Shown piece by piece: positions 1-8,990 of a stretch of 64,000 nucleotides of DNA. The stretch is from Nostoc foliaceum FACHB-393 (GTDB lineage: Bacteria > Cyanobacteriota > Cyanobacteriia > Cyanobacteriales > Nostocaceae). The notes beneath the pieces were generated by a model. That model ran no database searches. It was not told the origin of the DNA and saw only the letters and a program-made list of their open reading frames with translations. The stretch covers positions 1 to 64,000 of the forward strand of contig NZ_JACJTD010000040.1 of NCBI RefSeq assembly GCF_014698505.1, given 5' to 3'. Each line of letters starts with the position of its first letter. Positions within the stretch are counted from its first letter, which is position 1. The translations under genes and the position numbers were made by a program.

Positions 1-401
1 GTTTTCTGGCGCTGGCATGTTTCTATCCCGCTTGTGATCTGGGTTTCCGACTCTTGGATTTCCCATCGTTTTTTCCCTTGATGCACCTGTTGACAAGCTT
101 ACCTTTTTCTTAAGTTGTCACCAATAGCCTCTTGCTGGAAACGAGATTTGAAAAGGCTTTTAGCTTAAGTTGACACCAATGGGCACGGCAGTGCCCCTAC
201 GGGTGTACTAAATAGCTCCCCAATTAGACACAAAGAAATGAATTACTCCTTCATTACTCTCACCGATAGCTTTTGAGCTACTTACATTTCACTATTTATT
301 ATACGTAAGCATTTTGTATAATCACTTCGTTAAGGGCAGTTATACGGAATAAGGCTTGATTTTATATAAATGTTTGTGATACTCTGCCTTCATCCATAAA
401 C
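1..401. other. Intergenic region with a 17-base direct repeat
   Basis: No convincing gene. A direct repeat CTTAAGTTG(T/A)CACCAAT occurs at 109-125 and 164-180 with one mismatch. A reading frame open from base 1 to a stop at 112-114 could be the tail of a gene outside the window, but its 37 residues match nothing I recognise. Confidence 0.5.
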
Positions 402-427
402 TACAGCTACTCGATAAGTTAACCGTA
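402..427. promoter_or_regulatory. Island operator-like site 1 (TAC-N20-GTA dyad)
   Basis: A 26-base site beginning TACAG and ending AACCGTA, with central CGATAA. It sits in a wider inverted repeat (396-406 with 423-433, ATAAACTAC against GTAGTTTAT). It lies 42 bases before the methyltransferase start at 470. It is one of 13 similar sites in the first 29 kb. The binding protein is inferred, most simply the Rrf2 regulator at 21444. Confidence 0.55.
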
Positions 428-469
428 GTTTATGATTACACAGTGTGCATCAAACGGGAATAACCCCTT

Positions 470-1126
470 ATGCCAAAAGATTGGTATGAATGGCACGACC
501 TCTACAACACTGAGCCAAAATTGCAGCAGCGTCTAGAAATCGTGCAGGAATATATTGCTTACAGCTTGAATGCCTCACGAAATGGAGCTATCCGAATAGT
601 GAGTGTTTGCGCTGGTGATGGACGAGATTTATTAGGAACTTTAAAAAATCACCCTCGTGCAAAGGATGTTTCTGCACGACTGGTTGAAATAAATTCAAAT
701 TTAGTTGAGCGTGGACGAGCAACTATAGAGTCTTTGGGTTTAGCCAAACAAATTGAGTTTATCAATGGTGATGCAACTCTTGCCACTAACTATCTAGGAG
801 GAGTACCAGCAGATATTGTGATTGTGTGTGGTGTGTTTGGCAATCTGGCACAGGAAGCTGAACTCAATCGCTTACTAGATAACCTGAGTTTTCTGAGTAA
901 ACCCGGTGCTTTTGTTATCTGGACTCGCGGACACTCTAACGGTATTCCCTACTCTGACAATGTGCGGAAAATTTTAAGTGCATCTGGATTTGAGGAAGTG
1001 AACTTCAAACTCACTGATACAAAAGATATGGGTGTTGGTCTCCATCAGTACCTTGGTGAAAACTTTGCTACACCCAAAGAGCAACAGTTATTTGTGTTTT
1101 CTGGCATTCCTAGGAAAGCGAGGTAA
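470..1126 (+). CDS. Class I SAM-dependent methyltransferase family protein
   Basis: A 218-residue soluble protein. The motif I glycine-rich loop is visible as VSVCAGDGRDLLG (about residues 45-57), followed by an acidic strand end (VEIN) and a GDA segment typical of Rossmann-fold methyltransferases. The substrate cannot be told from sequence. It is the first gene after operator-like site 1 and is followed 3 bases later by the GST-like gene, so the two are probably co-transcribed and probably continue into the flavoprotein/ferredoxin pair. This suggests, without proving it, a role in sulfur-compound metabolism. No strong Shine-Dalgarno is seen before the ATG. Confidence 0.75.
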   Translation: MPKDWYEWHDLYNTEPKLQQRLEIVQEYIAYSLNASRNGAIRIVSVCAGDGRDLLGTLKNHPRAKDVSARLVEINSNLVERGRATIESLGLAKQIEFINGDATLATNYLGGVPADIVIVCGVFGNLAQEAELNRLLDNLSFLSKPGAFVIWTRGHSNGIPYSDNVRKILSASGFEEVNFKLTDTKDMGVGLHQYLGENFATPKEQQLFVFSGIPRKAR

Positions 1127-1129
1127 AAA

Positions 1130-2353
1130 ATGTCTATTCAAAACACAGTATCGAGTTGGGAAGAAGTTTTAGAGATTGCTAGAAAAAATACTTCTGCGCG
1201 TAGGGTAAAGAGGCCGGGACAATCTCCTTCTACTGTACCAATACCCAGCAGTTTACAGAAACTTCCCCCAAACACACAACCACCAGTCTTGCTTTATCGA
1301 GATACTAATTCCTGGTGTCCTTTCTGCGAGAGAGTTTGGTTTGCTCTGGAAGAAAAGGAAATTCCCTTTGCAACGGAGTTTATTGATTTAAGTAATAAAC
1401 CCAAATGGTACACTGACTTAGTTCCCACAACCCTTGTCCCAGCAGCAAAAATTAAGGGGAACTTAGTATATGAATCCAAAGATATTCTCTTGGCTTTAGA
1501 AGAAAGGTTTCCACATCCAGCATTACTGCCGGAAAATCCAGAGGAAAACGCTGTTGCTAGGCAGTTGCTTGAGGAGGCTGAGACTAACGGTTTTAGAGAG
1601 ATTGCGTACAAATTCCTGAGAGAAGCACCTGTAGATGCTGATGATTTGGCAAACTTACAAGCAGCATTTGAGGCGAAGTTAGATGAACTTGAGGAAGCTT
1701 TGGCTAAATATTCCAGCCCCTACTTTGTAAGTACATTTAGCTTAGTTGACATTCTGTATAGCCCCCATCTAGATAGATTGGCGGCTAATTTACCTGTATA
1801 TCGGGGATATCACCTCAAAGGAAATCCTCGCTTTCCTCGAATTAATGCTTGGTTTGATGCACTTAATCAGCGTCCTGCTTATCACAGGGTAAAATCGGAT
1901 AATATCACCAACAATTTACTGTTGCGTCGCAGATGGGGTGTAGAACCAATTGGAAATCCTTTACCTCTGGATGTGACAGATAGTGAGAAAATTCAATATC
2001 GCGCAGAAGCCGCTGAGAGATTGAGCGATAATCGGGAAGTTGCGATCGCAGATATTATCAAAAATTCTGGAGTCCAAGCTTTAGCGGCAGACGGTGATTT
2101 TACCACAGTTAAGGACGCTGTTGATTTTCACTTGCGACAACTGGCTGATTATCTCATTCATGGCAATGGCGAAACCTTACCGGGTGGAAGGACTGGTGGT
2201 AAAAATAGTAGTGTTGATCCTATCTTCGCTGCTGTGGGTGCTATTACTTTCGCATATTTGAGAAATCGCATCTGCGCCCCCCGTGATATGAGTGCTGGAG
2301 CAGCAACAGCGTTTCGAGCAGCGATAGATAAATTGTTGACTTCTGTTTATTAA
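1130..2353 (+). CDS. Glutathione S-transferase family protein with extended C-terminus
   Basis: A 407-residue protein. Residues about 50-135 form a thioredoxin-like GST N-terminal domain with a CPFC motif (as in omega/DHAR-type GSTs, where the first Cys is catalytic) and the VPTTLVPA cis-Pro segment plus an ES glutathione-contact pair. A helical GST C-domain follows to about residue 260. The remaining ~145 residues are an extra domain not found in ordinary ~220-residue GSTs. Likely roles are thiol transfer, deglutathionylation or dehalogenation-type chemistry; the substrate is unknown. A GCGAGG ribosome site overlaps the end of the methyltransferase gene, supporting coupled translation. Confidence 0.75.
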   Translation: MSIQNTVSSWEEVLEIARKNTSARRVKRPGQSPSTVPIPSSLQKLPPNTQPPVLLYRDTNSWCPFCERVWFALEEKEIPFATEFIDLSNKPKWYTDLVPTTLVPAAKIKGNLVYESKDILLALEERFPHPALLPENPEENAVARQLLEEAETNGFREIAYKFLREAPVDADDLANLQAAFEAKLDELEEALAKYSSPYFVSTFSLVDILYSPHLDRLAANLPVYRGYHLKGNPRFPRINAWFDALNQRPAYHRVKSDNITNNLLLRRRWGVEPIGNPLPLDVTDSEKIQYRAEAAERLSDNREVAIADIIKNSGVQALAADGDFTTVKDAVDFHLRQLADYLIHGNGETLPGGRTGGKNSSVDPIFAAVGAITFAYLRNRICAPRDMSAGAATAFRAAIDKLLTSVY

Positions 2354-2467
2354 TTTTGTGGGCGTTGCTGATTGAATGGATGAATTTGCCTTATGCAGAG
2401 ACGCAGCGAAAAGTCGGAGCGCTCCTGAATTCTGCTGTACTTTGGAGACTTTATTGAGGAAAGGGAA

Positions 2468-4165
2468 TTGCTAACAGTCCATAGTGAAAATGAACTACAG
2501 TTAACTGCTGATGTACTGGTAATTGGTGGTGGCCCTGCCGCAGCATGGGCAGCCTGGGCAGCCGCATCTCAAGATGCCAAAGTCATCATTGTTGATAAAG
2601 GTTTTCTGGGTACGAGTGGTGCGGCGGCGGCTAGTGGTAACGGCATCATGGCTCCTTCTCCAGAGAATTGGGACAAAGTTTTATCAGAGCGTTATCGCGT
2701 AGGAAAAAACCTCGCTAACTCACGTTGGATCGAGCGTGTTATCGAAAAAACTTGGCTGAGTTTGCCCCTAGTGGAAAGTTGGGGCTATCATTTCCCTAAA
2801 GAAGATGGGGAATCTGTGCGTCAGAGTTATTATGGCCCTGAATATATGCGGGTACTTCGCAAAAACCTTTTGCGTGTAGGTGTGCAGATTCTCGATCAAA
2901 GTCCCGCTCTAGAGCTTTTATTGGCTGACGACGGCTCAGTAGCTGGTGCAAGAGGTGTGCAGAGGCAGCATCATCGTACCTATACCGTTCGTGCTGGTGC
3001 AGTAGTCTTAGCGAATGGCGGTTGTGCATTCTTGAGTAAAGCATTAGGTTGCAATACCAATACAGGTGATGGACTGTTGATGGCAGTGGAAGCTGGTGGA
3101 GAACTTTCTAGTATGGAAGCTTCTAATCACTATGCAATTTCGACGGCTTTCAATGCCACTGTAACTAGGGGTGTTCCCTTTGGCTGGGCTAGTTATAGTG
3201 ATGAAGCAGGCAATGATCTGGGTGGCTATATAAATGGTCGTCGTGATCCATCGTTTCTCCCTAATGCCCTACTGAAAGGCCCCGTTTATGCTCGTTTAGA
3301 TCGAGCCACACCAGAAGTTAAAGCAGTGATTGAAAAGTCTCATTTCATTGCTTTTCTACCTTATACAAAAGCTGGTATTGACCCCTATACAGAACGAGTG
3401 CCTGTGACACTTGTTTTAGAGGGTACAGTCCGTGGTACAGGTGGGATTCGGATTGTGAATGATGATTGCGCTACAAAAGTTCCTGGTCTCTACGCTGCCG
3501 GTGATGCAGCATCGCGGGAGTTTTTAGCCGGTTTAGCTTCTGGGGGTGGTGGTCCCAATGCTGCGTGGGCAATTTCCACAGGGCAATGGGCTGGAGTTGG
3601 GGCAGCGGACTTTGCTAAGAGTTTGGGCGCTCATGCAAATGAACGGGTTGCGCGTCCTGCTGGTAAAGTGGGATTGCGATCAGCTACGCTGGGCAAAACG
3701 CCATCGCCTTTGGCGGGGTGTAGCCCATCATCGCCCTCACCCACTTCTGAAACATTCGATAGTGAAGCGATCGTGCGCGGTGTACAAGCCCAGATGTTAC
3801 CGTTGGAGAAGAATTACTTACGTTCTGAACAGGGACTTTTGGATTCTCTCGCCAAATTAGAAACGCTGTGGCAGCAAGTACAAGAAAACCCGAAACAAGA
3901 TACAGTGCGCGATGTGGAATTTTCTCGTCGAGCAGCGGCTTTAACGGCTGTAGCACGATGGGCATATTTTAGCGCGTTACATCGCACGGAAACGCGCAGC
4001 GAACATATTCGCATAGACTATCCTGAAACCGATCCAAATCAGCGTTATTACCAAGCAACAGGTGGCTTAGATAAGCTTTGGGTGAGGCGTGATTGGATTA
4101 CGGATGCGATTGCTACACCACCAGTAATTACCACTCAAACCACACCTACTGTATCAAAGTTGTAG
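2468..4165 (+). CDS. FAD-dependent oxidoreductase, fumarate reductase / AprA-like flavoprotein
   Basis: A 565-residue protein starting at TTG, chosen because GAGGAAAGG lies just upstream. The FAD-binding dinucleotide motif GGGPAAAWAA is near residues 20-30, followed by a TSGAAAASGNGI segment typical of the fumarate reductase/succinate dehydrogenase/adenylylsulfate reductase flavoprotein family, and GLYAAGDAA near residue 345 closes the FAD domain. The ferredoxin gene 12 bases downstream gives an AprA/AprB-like pair; such pairs are known beside sulfonate-utilisation genes in other bacteria. The actual reaction is unknown. Residues about 400-425 are encoded by a palindromic repeat (3671-3735) and look like an in-frame insertion. 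Confidence 0.8.
   Translation: MLTVHSENELQLTADVLVIGGGPAAAWAAWAAASQDAKVIIVDKGFLGTSGAAAASGNGIMAPSPENWDKVLSERYRVGKNLANSRWIERVIEKTWLSLPLVESWGYHFPKEDGESVRQSYYGPEYMRVLRKNLLRVGVQILDQSPALELLLADDGSVAGARGVQRQHHRTYTVRAGAVVLANGGCAFLSKALGCNTNTGDGLLMAVEAGGELSSMEASNHYAISTAFNATVTRGVPFGWASYSDEAGNDLGGYINGRRDPSFLPNALLKGPVYARLDRATPEVKAVIEKSHFIAFLPYTKAGIDPYTERVPVTLVLEGTVRGTGGIRIVNDDCATKVPGLYAAGDAASREFLAGLASGGGGPNAAWAISTGQWAGVGAADFAKSLGAHANERVARPAGKVGLRSATLGKTPSPLAGCSPSSPSPTSETFDSEAIVRGVQAQMLPLEKNYLRSEQGLLDSLAKLETLWQQVQENPKQDTVRDVEFSRRAAALTAVARWAYFSALHRTETRSEHIRIDYPETDPNQRYYQATGGLDKLWVRRDWITDAIATPPVITTQTTPTVSKL
3671..3735. repeat. Palindromic repeat read in frame inside the flavoprotein gene
   Basis: This stretch contains the arms CGCCA and TGGCG around a short loop and is rich in TACGC/TAGCC words like those of intergenic palindromic repeats elsewhere in the window. 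It encodes a low-complexity Ser/Pro/Gly segment that does not look like part of the flavoprotein fold. Confidence 0.5.
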
Positions 4166-4177
4166 CAGGAGCATATC

Positions 4178-4519
4178 ATGATCGAGCTTGTCAGCCATAA
4201 ACTCTGTATCAATTGCAATTTGTGCGTCCAAGTTTGCCCTACCAATGTCTTTGACTCCGTACCCAACCAGCCACCTGCGATCGCCCGCAAGGAAGACTGT
4301 CAAACTTGTTTCATGTGTGAGGCTTATTGTCCTGCGGATGCACTCTATGTTGCGCCTGAATCTCATACAAGTGTTGCAGTCAATGAGGATGATTTAATTG
4401 AAAGTGGCATCATGGGTGAATATCGTAGCCTCTTGGGTTGGGGATATGGCAGGAAAAACAATAGCGAATTAGATACGGCTCATAAACTGCGTCAATTACC
4501 GCGTCCTTATCAAAGTTAA
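4178..4519 (+). CDS. 4Fe-4S dicluster ferredoxin, AprB-like
   Basis: A 113-residue protein with two complete [4Fe-4S] motifs, CINCNLCVQVCP (residues 9-20) and CQTCFMCEAYCP (about 48-59). AGGAG at 4167 sets the ATG start. It directly follows the flavoprotein gene and is presumably its electron-transfer subunit, as AprB is for AprA. The C-terminal ~50 residues carry no further cysteines. The redox partner role is inferred from adjacency. Confidence 0.85.
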   Translation: MIELVSHKLCINCNLCVQVCPTNVFDSVPNQPPAIARKEDCQTCFMCEAYCPADALYVAPESHTSVAVNEDDLIESGIMGEYRSLLGWGYGRKNNSELDTAHKLRQLPRPYQS

Positions 4520-4529
4520 TTTGGACTCT

Positions 4530-5549
4530 CTAAAGCACTTTTTGTTGTAGTTCTGGAAATACTTTAGAGACTTTATTTAAAAGATAATCGCCATAAGTCC
4601 CGCGAAATTCGTGGACACTGGCTTTATCCCAGCGATCGCTTTTATCATCATTCACTACTACATCCTTCAGTTCAATGGGTTTGACTTCAACGTTGAAATT
4701 GGGATCAAAGAAAAAGGGAAATGACAGGCGATTACTTGTTGATAGGTTCTGAACGCGGTGTGGTGTTGAGCGATACAGTCCTTGCGTCATGCGATCAAGC
4801 ATATCCCCAATGTTGCATATGAATGAACCAGGAATAGGAGGTGCATCTATCCAACCAGACTTTGATTTGACTTGTAATCCACCGACATTATCTTGTTTGA
4901 GTATAGTTAATACACCGTAATCAGTATGTTCGCCAACGCCCCATTCAGATTTAGATAATGATGGATTAGGAGGGTAATTGAAAATCCGAAATAATATCAA
5001 TGGGTCTTTTGTATAACGGTCTGCAAAGTAAGACTTTTCTAAACCTAGACTCAAGGCTATACCAGCCATGAGAATGTGTCCGAGTTTGGCCATTGAGTCT
5101 ATATATTCAAGTACCGTTTCCCTAAATTGGGGAATGTTGGATGGAAAGAGATTGCGACCGTGCATTGGTACACCAGCTTTCACAAGTGGGTGATTTTCTT
5201 CTAGTTCTGTACCGAAGTAAATACCTTCTTTTAAGTCAGGTCTACCTGATGTCAATTCCTTACCCACAGAGAAATATCCTCGCCATGCTTTACCACCAAA
5301 AGCCATACGAATTTTCTGTTTAGTTTCTTCATCCTGCGCGAAGAACTGTTGGCTAAGATTTTCTAGTTTCTCTTGCAATTTTTCATCAACTCCATGTCCG
5401 ACGATATAAAAGAAACCGTAATCTTGGCACGCTTGCCTAATTTGGTCTGCAACTACTTTAGAAGAGTTCCTAGTTTGGGAAATCAGCGCACTAATATCAA
5501 TTATGGGAACTTGTGAAAACTCTTTATCTACATCTTGTAAGATTGTCAT
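4530..5549 (-). CDS. Isopenicillin N synthase-type 2OG-Fe(II) oxygenase
   Basis: A 339-residue protein of the IPNS/2-oxoglutarate oxygenase family. The N-terminal DIOX_N segment (VPIIDISALIS, YGFFYIVGHGV) is followed by the jelly-roll core with iron ligands H208 and D210 (EHTDYG) and H264, and R274 (in SNRLSFP) to bind the 2-oxoglutarate carboxylate. The length is normal. Family members oxidise diverse small molecules, so the substrate is unknown. It is convergent with the ferredoxin gene and divergent from the aldo/keto reductase. Operator-like site 2 lies in the shared upstream region and could serve both. Confidence 0.85.
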   Translation of the reverse strand: MTILQDVDKEFSQVPIIDISALISQTRNSSKVVADQIRQACQDYGFFYIVGHGVDEKLQEKLENLSQQFFAQDEETKQKIRMAFGGKAWRGYFSVGKELTSGRPDLKEGIYFGTELEENHPLVKAGVPMHGRNLFPSNIPQFRETVLEYIDSMAKLGHILMAGIALSLGLEKSYFADRYTKDPLILFRIFNYPPNPSLSKSEWGVGEHTDYGVLTILKQDNVGGLQVKSKSGWIDAPPIPGSFICNIGDMLDRMTQGLYRSTPHRVQNLSTSNRLSFPFFFDPNFNVEVKPIELKDVVVNDDKSDRWDKASVHEFRGTYGDYLLNKVSKVFPELQQKVL

Positions 5550-5699
5550 GCTCAGGTTCTCCTAGTTATGCGTAAACTAATATCTAGGCTACACAGAAAA
5601 TTATATCGGTAACCATAATGTTGGGTATGGCGATCGCTAACTTTAGTCAGGTGCTTAGACAAAAGATTTTGAGTATAAATTTGTAAATTTTATTTTAAA

Positions 5700-5725
5700 T
5701 ACGGTAATTCGATAGAAATAGTGTA
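5700..5725. promoter_or_regulatory. Island operator-like site 2
   Basis: A 26-base dyad TACGGTAATTCGATAG followed by 7 bases and GTA. It lies between the divergent oxygenase (start 5549) and aldo/keto reductase (start 5849). The half TACGGTAA is the same as in sites 4 and 6. Confidence 0.6.
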
Positions 5726-5848
5726 TTATTATCTAAATGATTCTCATTATTTCTGCAAGTAACAATAAATTACTAAACAGTTAGTAATTTATTGTTAAAA
5801 AATTGTGTAAAAATATTGACAATTTAAGAACAAACATAATCCAGATAT

Positions 5849-6886
5849 ATGCGGTACAATCAGCTAGGTAATAGTGACCTAAAAGTTTCAGATATTTGCC
5901 TTGGCACAATGACTTATGGGCAGCAAAATAGTATTGAAGAAGCCCACCAGCAGCTAGATTATGCCACTAAAGAGGGAATCAACTTCATTGATGCAGCTGA
6001 GATGTATCCAGTACCAACCAGTGCTGAAACCTATGGCTTAACCGAAACTTATATTGGAGAATGGTTAAAACATCAACAGCGAGATCAACTAATAATTGCT
6101 ACTAAAATAGCAGGGCCGGGTCGAGGCTTTAAGTGGCTACGTGATGGAGCTAAAGCCATTGATAGAGATAATATCAAACAAGCTGTAGATGATAGTCTGA
6201 AAAGGTTGCAGACAGACTATATTGATTTATATCAAATCCATTGGCCGGATCGTTATGTACCACGTTTTGGACAAACAGTTTTCGACCCTAACCAAGTCGG
6301 GGAAACAGTTCCCATCACTGAACAATTAGAAGTTTTTGCCGATGTCATAAATGCAGGTAAAATTCGCTATATCGGTTTAAGTAATGAAACTCCTTGGGGC
6401 ATTGCACAATTTAGCCATGCAGCTAAACAATTAGGATTACCTAAAGTTGTTTCTATTCAAAATGCTTACAATTTACTCAATCGAGTTTTTGATGGCGCAC
6501 TTGCAGAAGCAGTTTATTACGAAAACGTTCCTTTACTAGCTTACAGCCCTTTGGGATTTGGCTATTTAACTGGTAAATACCTCAACGGTAAACCAGAAAA
6601 AGCAAGAGTTACTTTATTTGAAAACTTTGGTCAGCGATATTTAAAACCAAATGTTAGCAAAGCAGTAGCAGCTTATGTAGAAATTGCCAAACGCCATCAA
6701 CTAAGTCCTGCACAATTAGCGATCGCATTTGTGCGGAGTCGTTGGTTTGTTGCTAGTACGATTATTGGTGCTACCACCCTAGAACAACTCAAAGAGAATA
6801 TAGAAAGCATCAATATAGTTCTTGATAAAGATATCTTGGCTGAATTGGATGCAGTTCACACTCAATATCCAAATCCAGCACCATAG
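5849..6886 (+). CDS. NADP(H)-dependent aldo/keto reductase, Tas-like
   Basis: A 345-residue TIM-barrel aldo/keto reductase. Visible hallmarks are the start MRYNQLGNSDLKVSDICLGT, the active-site Asp and Tyr region (FIDAAEMYP), Lys in IIATKIAG, and DLYQIHWPDRY. The length and the Tas-like insert (YPVPTSAETYGLTE) match bacterial Tas-type reductases. It probably reduces aldehydes or ketones, possibly those released by sulfonate cleavage (inferred). It is preceded by operator-like site 2 and followed by a hairpin at 6912-6943. Confidence 0.88.
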   Translation: MRYNQLGNSDLKVSDICLGTMTYGQQNSIEEAHQQLDYATKEGINFIDAAEMYPVPTSAETYGLTETYIGEWLKHQQRDQLIIATKIAGPGRGFKWLRDGAKAIDRDNIKQAVDDSLKRLQTDYIDLYQIHWPDRYVPRFGQTVFDPNQVGETVPITEQLEVFADVINAGKIRYIGLSNETPWGIAQFSHAAKQLGLPKVVSIQNAYNLLNRVFDGALAEAVYYENVPLLAYSPLGFGYLTGKYLNGKPEKARVTLFENFGQRYLKPNVSKAVAAYVEIAKRHQLSPAQLAIAFVRSRWFVASTIIGATTLEQLKENIESINIVLDKDILAELDAVHTQYPNPAP

Positions 6887-6911
6887 GAGTGCTGATCTAT
6901 CAGAAAACTAT

Positions 6912-6943
6912 AGATCCCCGACTTCTCGAAGAAGTTGGGGATC
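6912..6943 (+). terminator. Hairpin after the aldo/keto reductase
   Basis: The arms AGATCCCCGACTTC and GAAGTTGGGGATCT are complementary apart from a G-T pair around a 4-base loop. There is no long T-run. It may act as a terminator or be a copy of a dispersed repeat. Confidence 0.5.
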
Positions 6944-6969
6944 TGAATAAAGCAAATGTGTAGAAAATT

Positions 6970-8091
6970 ATGACGATCGCAACAGCATCAGTTGACCAAA
7001 ATACTATTCGTCGCCGTGGTACTGGTTTAAGAGCTTATAATCCTGACAAGGTATTCAAGGGTTATACGCTTTTTACACCACTTACAGGTAAGGGAGAAGT
7101 ATATCTTCTGAACCTAGAAGGAGAAGTAGTACATCAATGGAATTTGCCATATTCACCGGGTTTATATGGTTATCTTTTACCCAATGGCAACCTTTTTTAT
7201 AATGGTAAGACGCTAGATATTCCGCCACATTTTCCTTTGTGGGCTGCCTTTAAAGGTGGCGTTGTCTTAGAAGCAGATCCCAAGGGAAATATTATTTGGG
7301 AATATAAACATCCAGATCATCATCACGACGGGCGCAGACTACGCAACGGGAACACGATTTTATTAGCTATTGAAAAGATACCTCAGTCTTTGATTCCCCG
7401 TATCAAAGGCGGTGTACCGGGAACAGAAGCAGACGGTGATATCTATGCTGATGTGCTTTACGAAGTTACTCCTGGGGGTGAGATTGTTTGGACTTGGCAC
7501 GCCCATGAGCACTTAAATCCAGATATTTTTACTATCACTCCCCAAGATCAACGACACGAATGGACTCATGGTAATACTGTAGGCGAACTCGCTGACGGGA
7601 GTATTATAGTCAGCTTCCGTAATATCTCTACCGTCGTAATTATCGATCGCCAAACAGGAGAGATTATCTGGACACTCGGAGATGACGTGTTAGCACAGCA
7701 GCACTTTCCTAACGAATTAGCTAATGGCAATATCCTAATTTTTGACAATGGCGCACATCGTCGTCATACTGCTCTCAATTTCTCTCGTGTGATTGAAGTA
7801 AGCCGTCAAACGAAACAGATAGTTTGGCAATACACTGACAATCCACCTCAAAATTTCTTCAGTTCGTATATATCAGGCGCACAGCGTCTAGCGAATGGCA
7901 ACACTTTAATTACAGAAGGTGCTTTCGGTCGCATATTTGAGGTGACAGTTACAGGAGAGATTGTTTGGGAATATGTCAATCCTCACTTTGCGGCAAGGAA
8001 TCTTGGTGAGAAGTCAGCAGTAGCTAGTGGGGAACAAAATTCAGTCTTCCGTGCCTTTCGTTATGCACCTGAGGAAGTGCCTTGGCTTTAA
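6970..8091 (+). CDS. Arylsulfotransferase (ASST)-like protein
   Basis: A 373-residue beta-propeller protein. Repeated blades of the form G-E-I-V-W-x-W/Y appear many times (GEVVHQWN, GNIIWEYKHPDHHHDG, GEIVWTWHAHEH, GEIIWTLGDD, KQIVWQYTDN, GEIVWEYVNPH), as do the ANGNTLI blade caps typical of ASST. Family members move sulfuryl groups between phenolic sulfates and phenols. Unlike classical periplasmic ASST there is no signal peptide, so it is probably cytoplasmic. Its place between the reductase and a GST fits sulfate-ester or organosulfur metabolism. The catalytic His cannot be assigned with certainty by eye. Confidence 0.78.
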   Translation: MTIATASVDQNTIRRRGTGLRAYNPDKVFKGYTLFTPLTGKGEVYLLNLEGEVVHQWNLPYSPGLYGYLLPNGNLFYNGKTLDIPPHFPLWAAFKGGVVLEADPKGNIIWEYKHPDHHHDGRRLRNGNTILLAIEKIPQSLIPRIKGGVPGTEADGDIYADVLYEVTPGGEIVWTWHAHEHLNPDIFTITPQDQRHEWTHGNTVGELADGSIIVSFRNISTVVIIDRQTGEIIWTLGDDVLAQQHFPNELANGNILIFDNGAHRRHTALNFSRVIEVSRQTKQIVWQYTDNPPQNFFSSYISGAQRLANGNTLITEGAFGRIFEVTVTGEIVWEYVNPHFAARNLGEKSAVASGEQNSVFRAFRYAPEEVPWL

Positions 8092-8166
8092 AAAGGCAGG
8101 GAGCAGCAGGCTTTTGATTCGTAATTCTGCCAATAAACAAGTCTTAATTCATACAGGAACATTAAC

Positions 8167-8832
8167 ATGGCTGAAATCAAGATATATAGTGCGGTTGTTT
8201 GCCCTTATGCTCACCGTTCGCGTTTGGTACTTCAAGAAAAAGGTATCGACTTTGACTTGATTGAGATTAATTTGCAGAACAAGCCGGAGGGATTTACAGA
8301 TATTTCTCCTTATGGAAAAGTGCCTGCGATCGCACATCATAATCACCGAGTTTGGGAATCGGCAGTAATTAACGAATATCTCAACGAAGTATTTCCAAAT
8401 CCGCCGCTTTTGCCTAGCAGTCCCATTGCTAAAGCACAAGCTCGAATCTGGATTGATTTTGCTAATACTCGATTCGTTCCAGCTTTTTCTACTCTCTTGC
8501 GTAGTCCTGAGATCCAACAGCAAGAAGCAGCTAAACAAGAGTTGTACAAACATCTGGAATTTATCGAGAATGAAGCTTTTGGGAAGTTGTCAGGAGACGG
8601 CCCTTACTGGTTTGGCGAATCCGTTAGTTTGGTTGATTTCACATTTTACCCCTGGTTTGAGCGTTGGGCTGCACTGAAGCACCATCGAGGCTTTGCACTA
8701 CCAGAGGAATTTACTCGTCTACGTCAATGGAAAAAGGCTTTAAAACAACGTGATTCTGTGGTGGCGATCGCTAATAGTAAGGAGTTTTACATAGAGCGAT
8801 ATGCTAGATTTGCTACCCCTGTTGCTGCCTAG
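8167..8832 (+). CDS. Glutathione S-transferase family protein
   Basis: A 221-residue protein of standard GST length. The N-terminal thioredoxin fold has CPYAHRSRLVLQEKG (residues 12-26) with Cys in the active-site position, PYGKVPA with the cis-Pro, and WESAVINEYL with the glutathione-contacting ES. The all-helical C-domain follows. The CPYA motif suggests a thiol-transferase-like omega/beta-type enzyme. It follows the ASST-like gene by 75 bases on the same strand. A strong hairpin at 8875-8909 ends the transcript. Confidence 0.88.
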   Translation: MAEIKIYSAVVCPYAHRSRLVLQEKGIDFDLIEINLQNKPEGFTDISPYGKVPAIAHHNHRVWESAVINEYLNEVFPNPPLLPSSPIAKAQARIWIDFANTRFVPAFSTLLRSPEIQQQEAAKQELYKHLEFIENEAFGKLSGDGPYWFGESVSLVDFTFYPWFERWAALKHHRGFALPEEFTRLRQWKKALKQRDSVVAIANSKEFYIERYARFATPVAA

Positions 8833-8874
8833 TACTGCTTTTTGGTAGTCACAATAATTGTATCTTTCCCTAAG

Positions 8875-8909
8875 TTTTCGCCGCTCAAAATCTTTTTGGG
8901 CGGCGAAAA
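8875..8909. terminator. Bidirectional terminator between the GST and DUF326 genes
   Basis: A perfect 10-base stem TTTTCGCCGC (8875-8884) / GCGGCGAAAA (8900-8909) with A/T runs at the outer ends, placed between two convergent genes. Confidence 0.75.
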
Positions 8910-8990
8910 ACCAAAGATACTGGAGAAACTATGAATTTAGGTATAATCGCAAGTCTGCTATAAATTGGGCAACTTAATCCTGGCGGAAAA

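Noticed and set aside
1-114. Open frame from the window edge
   Set aside because: 37 residues without recognisable motif; could be a gene end but cannot be supported.
3546-3860. Long plus-strand frame inside the flavoprotein gene
   Set aside because: It overlaps a clear family member in another phase and has no ribosome site; a shadow frame.
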